Source: a virus. From it: DNA of 43,988 nucleotides. A program made the translations under genes and the position numbers. Below the pieces are notes generated by a model. That model was not told the origin of the DNA. It did not search any database and was given only the letters and a program-made list of their open reading frames with translations. The stretch covers positions 1-43,988 of IMG/VR virus record IMGVR_UViG_3300024262_000064; one strand, written 5' to 3'. Below are positions 6,716 to 15,300 of this stretch, in pieces (the first letter of the stretch is position 1; the number at the start of each line of letters is the position of its first letter).

Positions 6716-7171
6716 TTATTTATAACCAAAAAGTTCTTTTTCAGTTATTATTCTAAATATAATTCCTCTGTCATCACACCACTCTTTGGCTGCGTTCCAT
6801 TTAGCAATATTTTTTTCATATGCTAATGATTCAGTAATCAAAGTTTTTTGCTTTTTCTTTCCTGCAACTGGAGGTCTTGTTTGTCTTTCTGGTTTTACTT
6901 CAATAATATATTTCTTAATTGTTCCATTTGTTTCTTTTACTTTCATAATGAAATCTGGAAAATACCTTCGCACTTTATGAGTAGTTGAATCATAATAAGG
7001 TATAAAGAACTCTTCAGATCCCCACTCTAAAATATTATCATTTCTATCACAGTATCTCATAAATTTAACTTCCCAAGATGAACGATAGATTATATTATTA
7101 TAATCTCCCTTATATTTCTCTGGATTTTGAGGATGAAATCTTCCTTGATGATATTTTCCTTCTTTACTCAT
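6716..7171 (-). CDS. gp4: gp4 head-completion nuclease
   Basis: T4 gp4 (also called gp50) completes DNA-filled heads and has a PD-(D/E)XK-type nuclease fold. Diagnostic blocks in this 151-aa protein are QGRFHPQNPEKYKGD, NIIYRSSWEVKFMRYCD, EWGSEEFFIPY, RRYFPDFIMKV (Asp73) and YIIEVKPERQ (Glu91, Lys93). A final block AKWNAAKEWCDDRGIIF follows. T4 gp4 is 150 aa, essentially the same length. It is the first gene of the minus-strand unit gp4-gp48-gp53, with a perfect late promoter box 22 bp upstream of its start. Its own ATG lies inside the opposing late box of the gp54-like gene. Confidence 0.93.
   Translation of the reverse strand: MSKEGKYHQGRFHPQNPEKYKGDYNNIIYRSSWEVKFMRYCDRNDNILEWGSEEFFIPYYDSTTHKVRRYFPDFIMKVKETNGTIKKYIIEVKPERQTRPPVAGKKKQKTLITESLAYEKNIAKWNAAKEWCDDRGIIFRIITEKELFGYK
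6717..6724 (-). promoter_or_regulatory. T4-type late promoter for gp48-gp53
   Basis: On the minus strand the sequence is TATAAATA, a perfect match to the T4 late consensus. It is formed by the last codons and stop of gp4 (Tyr-Lys-stop). It would give gp48 a leader of about 75 nt independent of gp4 transcription. Confidence 0.55.
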
Positions 7172-7176
7172 AAATA
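7169..7176 (+). promoter_or_regulatory. late promoter for the gp54-like gene
   Basis: CATAAATA on the plus strand, one mismatch to TATAAATA, ends 25 bp before the ATG at 7202. The first three bases are the complement of the gp4 start codon. It faces the minus-strand late box at 7193-7200, so the two start regions overlap. Confidence 0.55.
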
Positions 7177-7192
7177 CATAATAACTCTAGAA

Positions 7193-7200
7193 TATTTATA
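7193..7200 (-). promoter_or_regulatory. late promoter for gp4
   Basis: On the minus strand this is TATAAATA, the exact T4 late consensus, 22 bp upstream of the gp4 ATG. It abuts the start codon of the plus-strand gene at 7202 and points toward the plus-strand late box 16 bp away. Confidence 0.65.
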
Positions 7201-7201
7201 G

Positions 7202-7879
7202 ATGCCCGCTCCTATTCCAAAAAAAGTATATTTAAGTACAATAAAATCTAGATTGTTAGAACCTGCTCTAACTTCTCATTTTGTTTGTGCGTTTTCCCCT
7301 CCTCCAGGTCTTCAACCAGGAGAGGGATTTTATGGAGATAGAGTAAAAATATTTCCTGGATTAAATTATACAGCAAATCAAGAATTAATTACATTATCTT
7401 GTACAGATGCATCTCTTCCAGGATCATCTCTTGCAACAATTGATATTGATAACGATTTTCATGGAGTTTCTGAAAAACATGCATATCGTCGTTTATATGA
7501 TGATCGGGCAGATTTTACTTTTATTGTTGATGGTGAATATAAAATTTTAGATTATTTTGAGAATTGGATTTCATATTGTTCGGGAGAAGATGAAATAACA
7601 AGACAAGGAACATCAGAATATAGTTATAGGGTAAATTATCCAAAAAAATATAAAACAGACAAACTTTATATTACTAAATTTGACAGAAATATTTCCAATA
7701 GAGTACCTGGTAATTCAAATGCAACTAATGCGGGTAAAAATTATAAACCTTTTACCTATACCTTTGTAAATGCATATCCAATATCTATTGCATCTATGCC
7801 AGTTTCCTATGATACTTCTAATTTATTGAAATGCACTGTTTCCTTTTTCTATAGTAGATATGTAATTGGAAGAAGTTAA
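7202..7879 (+). CDS. gp54: tail-tube-like baseplate protein, probably gp54
   Basis: Probably the gp54-type initiator that, with gp48, starts tail-tube polymerisation; a gp19 tube-like protein is the alternative. The 225-aa sequence has the tube-fold pattern: LITLSCTDASLPGSS (cf. the 'D-x-x-x-x-P-G' loop of tube proteins), a charged strand pair AYRRLYDDRADFTFIVDGEY, an ILDYFENWISYC helix, and the C-terminal FTYTFVNAYPISIASMPVSY followed by a strand. The NAYP...I...S pattern is typical of tube and tube-initiator proteins. It is read divergently from gp4/gp48, from a late box 26 bp upstream. Start ATG 7202 has no strong Shine-Dalgarno. Confidence 0.65.
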   Translation: MPAPIPKKVYLSTIKSRLLEPALTSHFVCAFSPPPGLQPGEGFYGDRVKIFPGLNYTANQELITLSCTDASLPGSSLATIDIDNDFHGVSEKHAYRRLYDDRADFTFIVDGEYKILDYFENWISYCSGEDEITRQGTSEYSYRVNYPKKYKTDKLYITKFDRNISNRVPGNSNATNAGKNYKPFTYTFVNAYPISIASMPVSYDTSNLLKCTVSFFYSRYVIGRS

Positions 7880-7908
7880 TAATTCAGTTAAGTTGTTTGA
7901 ATTTCAAT

Positions 7909-7916
7909 CATAAATA
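7909..7916 (+). promoter_or_regulatory. late promoter box upstream of gp26
   Basis: CATAAATA, 7 of 8 match to the T4 late consensus, in the 63-bp gap after the gp54-like gene and 27 bp before the gp26 ATG. It likely starts the long tail operon. Confidence 0.5.
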
Positions 7917-7942
7917 ATATGAATTGAATGATTTAAAAAATT

Positions 7943-8662
7943 ATGCCGTTACCTAAAATTTGTACACCAACTTATGAACTTGAGTTGCCATCTACAGGTC
8001 AAACAATTAAATTTAGACCATTTTTAGTTAAAGAAGAAAAACTTCTTGTTCTTGCATTAGAAACTGAAGATACTAAACAGATCACTAACAGTATTAAAAC
8101 AGTAATCAAAAACTGTATTGAAACTAAAGGAATTAAAGTTGAGGAATTACCTACATTTGACATTGAGTATTTGTTCTTAAATATTCGTGGAAAATCTGTA
8201 GGTGAAGATATTGAAGTTAATATCATTTGTCCTGATGATGGAGAAACTACGGTTCCTGTAAAAATTAATATTGATGAGATTCAAGTCCAAAAGAATGAAG
8301 ATCATACTAAAAAAGTTAAGATTGATGAGCAGATTATGATGGAAATGAAGTATCCATCATTAGAACAATTTATTAAGAGCAATTTTGACTTTAATTCTGA
8401 CAGTCAATTGGAACAGTCATTTGATCTAATTTCTTCTTGTATTGATAAAATTTATACTGAAGAAGAAGTGTGGATTGCTTCAGATGTTACTAAAAAAGAA
8501 CTATCAGAGTTTTTGGAGCAGATGAATTCTTCTCAGTTTAAATCAATTGAAAAATTCTTTGAGACAATGCCAAAATTATCTCATAAAATAAAAGTGAAAA
8601 ATCCAAATACTAAAGTTGAAAGTGAAGTTGTTCTTGAAGGGTTATCAAGTTTTTTCGCGTAG
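7943..8662 (+). CDS. gp26: gp26-like baseplate hub/tail chaperone protein
   Basis: Member of the T4 gp26 baseplate family (T4_baseplate). In T4, gp26 is needed for hub assembly, and proteins of this type precede the tape-measure region. Signature: MPLPKICTPTYELELPSTGQ, then KFRPFLVKEEKLLVLALE, FDIEYLFLNIRGKSVGE (the family's L-x-x-I-R-x-x-S-x-G block) and a C-terminal part ending EGLSSFFA. At 239 aa it is near the T4 length (208 aa). Just before its stop there is a T TTT TTC heptamer in the right phase for -1 slippage into the next small ORF; see the separate entry. That arrangement resembles the gpG/gpGT chaperone pairs of other tailed phages. Confidence 0.82.
   Translation: MPLPKICTPTYELELPSTGQTIKFRPFLVKEEKLLVLALETEDTKQITNSIKTVIKNCIETKGIKVEELPTFDIEYLFLNIRGKSVGEDIEVNIICPDDGETTVPVKINIDEIQVQKNEDHTKKVKIDEQIMMEMKYPSLEQFIKSNFDFNSDSQLEQSFDLISSCIDKIYTEEEVWIASDVTKKELSEFLEQMNSSQFKSIEKFFETMPKLSHKIKVKNPNTKVESEVVLEGLSSFFA
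8650..8656 (+). promoter_or_regulatory. candidate -1 ribosomal frameshift site (gp26 to downstream ORF)
   Basis: The bases T TTT TTC sit exactly as X XXY YYZ relative to the gp26 frame (Ser-Phe-Phe), two codons before its stop at 8660. In the -1 frame the last stop is at 8635-8637 and the frame then stays open through the slippery site into the ORF at 8665. The fusion would read Ser-Phe-Phe-Arg-Val-Ala-Met-Ser and be about 297 aa. The downstream ATG has no Shine-Dalgarno. Confidence 0.5.
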
Positions 8663-8664
8663 CA

Positions 8665-8835
8665 ATGTCCCATATGGATCTTGAGAATTACTTTGCTTTG
8701 AATTTCGCTTTACTTCAATATCACAAATGGAGTCTAACTGAAATTGAAAATCTAATTCCTTGGGAAAGGGACATTTATGTTGAAAAACTGAAAAATCATT
8801 TAGAGGAAGAAAAACTAAAACAGCAACAAAAGTAG
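8665..8835 (+). CDS. small ORF after gp26, candidate frameshift extension of the tail chaperone
   Basis: A 56-aa frame, too short for most ORF callers. It reads MSHMDLENYFALNFALLQYH, then KWSLTEIENLIPWERDIYVE and a charged Lys/Gln/Glu tail. It starts 2 bp after the gp26 stop in the -1 frame and ends 3 bp before the first giant tail gene. The short helix with a Trp-x-x-x-x-Ile-x-x-Leu core followed by ERDIY is like the C-terminal piece of tail-assembly chaperones (the T of gpGT). No ribosome-binding site is seen, so it may be made as a fusion with gp26 or by re-initiation. Length and placement would fit a role in folding the tape measure or hub; this is inference. Confidence 0.6.
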   Translation: MSHMDLENYFALNFALLQYHKWSLTEIENLIPWERDIYVEKLKNHLEEEKLKQQQK

Positions 8836-8838
8836 TAA

Positions 8839-11800
8839 ATGACAATTCCTCCAGCAGCGATTAAAAAACTTAAAACAAATACTAAGGACTATACTCAAAC
8901 TGCTGTTATTGTTCTAATAAGTTATGGCGTCTTTAAGCCACAAGATATTGATAAAGCAATTGCTACGGTTAAATCAAAAAGTACTTGGATTGTTCCATCA
9001 AAACTTCCAGATTATGATGATAGTATTCAAAACGATATACAAGTTGGCAGAGAAACTCCTGCGATTGTAAATATCAGAAATATTATTTCTGCTCATTATG
9101 GTATTACTGTAAAAGAGGAAAAGCAAGAAGAATTAGTTGAAGAAAAGCAAGAATTACCTGAAGAAGTTTCTAATCAAGAAATAAATGATGATGAAAATAA
9201 AAAATCTTCATCTGGAGTTTTAGTACTTTCTAATACTGCAGAAAAAAATGTAAATGAAGAAAAAAATGTAAATGAAGAAAAAAATGTAAATGAAGAAAAA
9301 ACTGCAAATGAAGAAGAATTAGTTGAAGAAGAAATAGACGAAAGAATTTTAAGACTTCTTGGTTTAGAACATATTTTTGATATTGATTATGGGACATATC
9401 TATCTCTTTTAAAGGAAAAATTAATTTCCTCTAGAATGACTGGTGGTAATCTTTCTGTTGAGGAAGATGAATTATTACGAGAAGAACTTAAAAGAGTAAA
9501 GGGTAAAGTTGGTAGATTTAAACCTAAAAAAAATGCAAAAATAAATGTAAGTAATATAACAGGAATAAATTTATTAAATCCTGCTAATAAAAAAGAATCT
9601 GATGATGAAAGTCCAGATGAAGATGATGAAAGTTTAGAGAAAGAAAAAGAAAAAGAAAAAAAAGAATCTATCTTTGATGGTATTCTTAATATACTAAAAA
9701 GTATTACTAAAACTGTAGATAATATTTACAGTGCTATTTCTTTGGGCAATACTTTATTAAATAATCAATTAGAATCTGATAGGAAAAAAAATGAAAATTT
9801 AGAAAGAAAAGGTGAAGAACAAAGATTAGAAACAAAAAAGGATGGGTTTTTAACAACAGCAAAAAAAATTCTTGCTCCATTTGAGAGTATTTTTGATAGA
9901 ATATTAAAATTTTTAATATTCACTATTTTAGGAAGAGCATTTAAACTTTTTATGGATTGGGCATCAGACCCAGAAAATAGAAAAAAACTTGAGTCTGTAG
10001 GTAGATTCTTAAAAGATTGGTGGCCTGCATTATTAGGTGCTTGGTTCTTATTTGCAACTCCTCTTGGTGGGTTTATAAGAACAATAATAGGAACAGTTGC
10101 AAAATTAACTTTTAAACTTGCTAAGTTTGCAATTCCAAAATTACTTAAATTTATATCCTCAACAGTTCCAAGAGCACTTGCATCCTCAGCAGTTCCAAAA
10201 GCACTTGCATCCGCAGCACTTCCAAAGGCAGCCGCAGCCGCAGCAGTTATTGGTGGTGGTGCTTATCTTGCAAATCAAGTTACTGGACAGCAAAAGGCAG
10301 CTCCTGTTCAGGCACAAAATAAAGCAAAAGTACAAACTGGAAAAACAATTGAAGTTCGTGGAACTGATACTGGAATTGATAAATCACCAAGTGTTGGTGA
10401 TATGGGCCCAGCTACTCCATTTGGATTACTTCAAGGAATTAATACTGGTGGTATTATAAAACCTTTAGTTGATGGAGTAAGTAATAAAAATCAAAAAACA
10501 AATATCAATAATATCAATAATAGTAAAACTTATAATACTGGTGGAAATATAACCAATCTAAGTAACTTAAGTAATAGTAAAACTTATAATACTGGTGGAA
10601 ATATAACCAATCTAAGTAACTTAAGTAATAGTAAAACTTATAATACTGGTGGAAATATATTTAGTGGAGTTGTAGATAAAGATACTGGTGAAACTGTTGC
10701 TGGCGCTGGCCCTGATACTCAATTTTTACCAATTGAGAGTGGTGGTGGTGCAGTTCTTCAACGTGGAGAATCTGTACTTCAAGTTGGTGCTCGTGAAAGG
10801 ATGATTCGGAAGGTAGGGGTAGATCCACTTACTTTTAATATTGGTTCTAATGCAAATAAACCTAGAAAAATAAATGCAGACACACTTGCAAGTTCTGGTG
10901 GATTGATTGGATTAAGTAATGGTGGTCAAATTGGAGGTAGTGCTCCTGTAGGTAATAATCCTAATTTTTGGGTTACTGCTGCAATAGCAGGAAAGGAAGC
11001 AGGACATATACCTCAAGGACAAGCAGATGTTGCTCAATCAATTTACAATCGCGCTAAAGTTGGAATATATCCAGGAGGAAAGGATATTAAAAAGATCATA
11101 ACTGCTCCTGGTCAATATCAACCAACTTTTGGTAATCCTAGTGCCTGGAATGCAATTAAAGATAAAAATAGTGCAATAAAAGCAGTTGGTGATTCTAAAT
11201 TACTTGATATGTCAATAAAAAGTATAACAAATTCTTCACTACAAAGAAACGCTGCTCAGTATATTGGGTCTAGAACTGATTTTCAAGGCGAAAGTCAAAA
11301 ACCACATATGAAACCAGAAAAGGGTGATATTACAAGAGGTAAAAATCACAACTTCTTTGGATGGTTTACTGAAAATGGATATAAACAAAAATTGAGTAGT
11401 CCTGCTCCACCTTTAGTTACACCATCAACTCCCTCACAAAAACCTAAAAGCATACCAAAAAAACCGGATAATATTTTTAGTGATATGTTTGGTGTAGCGA
11501 GTAGGATGTTTAATTCAGTCATTCCAAAAAAACAACATGCACAGAAAAAACAAGGTGGTGGTGTTATAAAATTACAGGGTGGTGGTGAAGTTACTTCAAC
11601 TCCATCTCCAAAACAACAGTTGAGTGAACTTCGTCAAATGAGAGCAAATTCATTAGAGAGGCAAAAAAGATTATCAGAATCATATGGATTAAAATCATTT
11701 GGATCTGATAGAATAATAAAAAGTACAGATGGAATTTATAATCCTCATAGTGCACCAGTTACTTCAACTCCATCTCCAAAACAACAGTTGAGTGAACTTC

Positions 11801-12309
11801 GTCAAATGAGAGCAAATTCATTAGAGAGGCAAAAAAGATTATCAGAATCATATGGATTAAAATCATTTGGATCTGATAGAATAATAAAAAGTACAGATGG
11901 AATTTATAATCCTCATAGTGCATCAGATAGGCGTATGTTTCCAATAATTGGTTCACCAAATATAAAAGGTATTGCAGCATTGCAAGAAGGAGAAGGTGTT
12001 GTTCCTCGTAACGTTATGAACAATATGGGCGAACATAATTTCAATAAACTTATTACATATTTTGATAATAGTAGAACTTCAAATGCTGCAAAACTTGGAT
12101 ACACAAAACCAAAAATAAATAATATACAACCACCGATAAAATCTAAGGGAGGAATTGTTCCAATTACTTTACCTCCTATTGGCAAATCTTCTGCAAATGT
12201 TCCGACTTCATCCACTTCAGGAACTCAAGTTCCTCCATTTTCTACAGTTTCTCCGGCGGCAATGTCGGTAAGAATTAATAATGCAGATATATATGGTATA
12301 GTAGGGTAG
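8839..12309 (+). CDS. large tail protein with membrane-like segments and SleB-type hydrolase domain
   Basis: 1156-aa virion protein, probably tape-measure or hub-associated. N-terminal 330 residues are charged and Glu/Lys-rich with short repeats. About residues 352-440 contain hydrophobic stretches (FDRILKFLIFTILGRAF; WWPALLGAWFLFATPLGGF), followed by an Ala-rich segment to ~478. Asn/Gly repeats follow (~560-610). A SleB-like cell-wall hydrolase domain lies at ~706-850, with NFWVTAAIAGKEAGHIPQGQ and DVAQSIYNRAK, where Glu of KEAG aligns with the family catalytic Glu. An exact 56-residue tandem duplication lies at ~918-1029. Such proteins can form or accompany the channel through which DNA crosses the envelope. 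Domain layout parallels the next gene, suggesting paralogy. Which of the two is the functional tape measure is not decidable here. Confidence 0.75.
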   Translation: MTIPPAAIKKLKTNTKDYTQTAVIVLISYGVFKPQDIDKAIATVKSKSTWIVPSKLPDYDDSIQNDIQVGRETPAIVNIRNIISAHYGITVKEEKQEELVEEKQELPEEVSNQEINDDENKKSSSGVLVLSNTAEKNVNEEKNVNEEKNVNEEKTANEEELVEEEIDERILRLLGLEHIFDIDYGTYLSLLKEKLISSRMTGGNLSVEEDELLREELKRVKGKVGRFKPKKNAKINVSNITGINLLNPANKKESDDESPDEDDESLEKEKEKEKKESIFDGILNILKSITKTVDNIYSAISLGNTLLNNQLESDRKKNENLERKGEEQRLETKKDGFLTTAKKILAPFESIFDRILKFLIFTILGRAFKLFMDWASDPENRKKLESVGRFLKDWWPALLGAWFLFATPLGGFIRTIIGTVAKLTFKLAKFAIPKLLKFISSTVPRALASSAVPKALASAALPKAAAAAAVIGGGAYLANQVTGQQKAAPVQAQNKAKVQTGKTIEVRGTDTGIDKSPSVGDMGPATPFGLLQGINTGGIIKPLVDGVSNKNQKTNINNINNSKTYNTGGNITNLSNLSNSKTYNTGGNITNLSNLSNSKTYNTGGNIFSGVVDKDTGETVAGAGPDTQFLPIESGGGAVLQRGESVLQVGARERMIRKVGVDPLTFNIGSNANKPRKINADTLASSGGLIGLSNGGQIGGSAPVGNNPNFWVTAAIAGKEAGHIPQGQADVAQSIYNRAKVGIYPGGKDIKKIITAPGQYQPTFGNPSAWNAIKDKNSAIKAVGDSKLLDMSIKSITNSSLQRNAAQYIGSRTDFQGESQKPHMKPEKGDITRGKNHNFFGWFTENGYKQKLSSPAPPLVTPSTPSQKPKSIPKKPDNIFSDMFGVASRMFNSVIPKKQHAQKKQGGGVIKLQGGGEVTSTPSPKQQLSELRQMRANSLERQKRLSESYGLKSFGSDRIIKSTDGIYNPHSAPVTSTPSPKQQLSELRQMRANSLERQKRLSESYGLKSFGSDRIIKSTDGIYNPHSASDRRMFPIIGSPNIKGIAALQEGEGVVPRNVMNNMGEHNFNKLITYFDNSRTSNAAKLGYTKPKINNIQPPIKSKGGIVPITLPPIGKSSANVPTSSTSGTQVPPFSTVSPAAMSVRINNADIYGIVG
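9247..9300 (+). repeat. three tandem 18-bp repeats (NVNEEK)
   Basis: Three back-to-back copies of an 18-bp unit encode Asn-Val-Asn-Glu-Glu-Lys in the acidic N-terminal region of the large tail protein. A degenerate fourth copy (Thr-Ala-Asn-Glu-Glu) follows. Confidence 0.9.
10519..10661 (+). repeat. 2.7 tandem copies of a 54-bp repeat
   Basis: Copies begin at 10519, 10573 and 10627, each encoding NSKTYNTGGNITNLSNLS; the third is partial. They are nearly identical at the DNA level, so they are recent. They lie in the Asn/Gly-rich linker before the hydrolase domain. Confidence 0.92.
11590..11925 (+). repeat. exact 168-bp tandem duplication
   Basis: Positions 11590-11757 and 11758-11925 are identical except for one base near the end (cca versus tca). 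Each encodes 56 residues beginning VTSTPSPKQQLSEL and ending in YNPHSA. The frame is kept, so the protein gains a second copy of a helical, Arg/Ser-rich segment. Confidence 0.95.
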
Positions 12310-12314
12310 TATGA

Positions 12315-15300
12315 ATGGCAATTAATACACAAAAATTATTACCACCGTCATCATCATCTGCCATTGTTAAATCTGGTAAAATAAAAATAAATAAAAAATC
12401 TAAAAATAATTCTAATAATAATACTATTAATATTATTAATGCAATAAAAAAAGAATTAGAAAAAATAAAAGAAAACTTAGAAAAAATTTATAATTTAGTA
12501 TTAGATAATAATAAACTTACTGAAAAAGATTTAGAAGTAAAAAGATTATCTGCAGAAAAGTTAAAATTTACAGAAAAAGAAAAAGGATTAGAAACAAAAA
12601 ATCCAGAAAAAAAAGATAAAGAAAGTGGTATATCTATTCCTAAACTTGGAATTTTTGATAGAATTAATAGATTTATTACCTTTACTCTTCTTGGTTGGGT
12701 AGCAGTCAGATTGGTTAAATATCTTCCTAAACTTTTAGAGTTTAGTAAGAATTTATTGCCGGTAATGGAATTTTTCAGTTCTCTTACTGCAAATTTCTTT
12801 AAAGGTGTTGTTGACTTTATTGATTTTGGGTATAGTGCTTATGATAAAGTTAAGGAATTTGTAAAGGGAATTGGTGGAGAATCATTTGAAAGTGCATTTG
12901 ATGGATTTAGTGACAACTTAAATAAGTTTATTAATCTCGCAATTATTGCCGGTATGGCAACAATGGGCGGGACTGATTTTGGGCCGGGAAAAAAAGGAGG
13001 TACACCTCCAACTATATCCAAACCTGGGCAAGGAGGAAGACCTAGAGTAACTACAAGTGGAGGCAGTGGAGCAGGAAGACCAGATTTAAGAAACCCACTA
13101 AGACAAAGACCTAAAATAACTGGAACTGGTGGAGGTGCTGCAGGAAGACCAGATTTGAGAAATCCTTTAAGGCAGAAACCAAAAATAACTGGTGCTGGCG
13201 GGAAAGTTCTTGGTAAATTAGGAGGTCTTGGGGGTAGAATACCAATTATCGGTGGACTGGTTAGTTTTATTATTTCTGTAATGAGTGGTGAACCTGTAGG
13301 TAGAGCGGCAGCAAAAGCAGTTGGATTTAGTATAGGAAGTGCTCTCGGAACTTTTGTTCCTGTTCCTTTCGTAGGAACTATTCTTGGAGGAATATTAGGA
13401 GATATTGTTGGTGGAGCACTTTATGATACTTTAGTTAGCAATAAACCAAAAAAACCAAAAGTAGTTGCAAAGTCAAAAGGTGGTCAAGTATCTACAGAAA
13501 ATCAAGAAGAAAAATTAAATATAAAAAATTCTTTATTACAAAAACCTAAAGTATCTACAAGAGGTGGTAAAACAGTAGGTGGAGTAGCACAGAGAAAAGT
13601 AAAAAAAGTTGTTAAACAAAATATAATTCATTCAAAATCTACACCTATTGATCCTGGTAAATCTGTAGGTGGAAAGGAAAATCTTAAAAAGATATTTCCA
13701 GAACCTTCTAAAGATAAAACTATATGGGAAAAAGCAAAAACAATTAATCCTTATGGTTTTACTACTGGAACTTCAGAAAAAATGGGAAAAATTCCATTTT
13801 TAGGTCCATTATTTAATATTTTTGGTAAAACATTACTGGGAGATTTTCCAAATAAAAATGATTATCAAAAAGTTGGAGTTTCTATTGGTGCGTGGATTAA
13901 TACTGCAATAAATCAGGGTAAATTGCAAGGAAATATTGTTTCGGCATTTTCTAACGGTGGTATGATAGAAGATATTGGAAGAAGTGATATTAGCGGATGG
14001 GTAGAAAAATCAGTGGAAGAATTGGTAAAAAATAAAGTTACTGAGGCAATCAATGAGTTAAAGAAAAATCTTGGAATAAAATCTGAAGATGATAAAGACC
14101 CTGATCATAAGGGAGGTGGGGCCGGTGGCGGCGGTGGCGGTTATGATGATTCTTCTCACGGAACACCTGGCCCTCCTGTTAAAGCAACTTCAGGATTTAA
14201 TGCTGGTAAAGGTGATAAAAGTAGAAAAATATTTTTACATTGGACCGCCTGGGATCATAATAAAAATTTTAATAATTACCATACAACCTTTTTAGGAGAT
14301 GGTAAAGCTATGAGAAATAGACCTTATGATGTGGATGGAACTGAGCATACTGCTGGTGCTAATACAAACTCTGTAGGATTATCAATTGCTGCCATGAAAG
14401 AAGGTAAAGAAAATAAATTTGGATCTTTTCCGCCAACAGTTGCACAAGTGAGTGCAATGTCTCTTGAGGCAGCTAGATTAGCTGTTGCTTGGGGATGGGA
14501 TGAATCTACCATTGACAAAAATGTGAGAACTCACGGTGAATGGGAAAGATATGCAACGAAATCTGGTATTTTGCCAGGAGCACCACAAAGATGGGATTTA
14601 GATAAATTAAGACAATCTGATCCAATGAATAGTGGTGGTGATAAACTTCGCAAAATGATTAAGGGTTATTTTAGGAAGTTAAAATCTGGAGTAAATATTG
14701 ATTCTTCCGGTAAAGTAATTGTTAAATCTAGTGGAAGTGCTTTAGCACAAATGTCATTAGAAACTGCTACTGAACTTGTTGATAGAGTTTCCAGTGGAGT
14801 TTCTGTTTCTGGTGGTAATGCAGACTTTTGGGCTTTGGCCGCAGTTGCATCTCTTGAAAGTGGAAATGCTCAAGGACAGGCTGATGTTGCTCAAGCAGTT
14901 TATAATAGAGTTGCTTCAAGATCAAATTTTGGGCAGGGTAGCAATCATACAATTAAAGGTCATATATTAGCACGAAAGCAATTTCAACCAGTAGAACAAA
15001 CTAAAGGTAGTTATGATATTTGGTCAAAAATTGTAGATAAAGAAACTGCTATAAAAGCACTTTCTGCTCACCCTAGAGGAAAAAATGCTGCAAAAATGAT
15101 TGAGACTGCGGCTGCTAATATAAGAAATCCTAATTTGAGAAAAAATTCTGCTGAATGGGTTGGCGGTAGAACTGATTTTGCAACACCCTCCGCTGCTAAT
15201 AAGTATCCTGGTGGTTTTGGATATAAAGAAAGACATGGACATCTATATGGATGGTATGTTGGTCCGGGTTCAATTGCTTATGGTAAGACTAATCCAGGTC

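Noticed and set aside
10118-10459. 113-aa frame in the +1 frame of the first giant tail gene
   Set aside because: Gln/Leu-rich shadow of the Ala-rich segment; the main frame is clearly coding across it.
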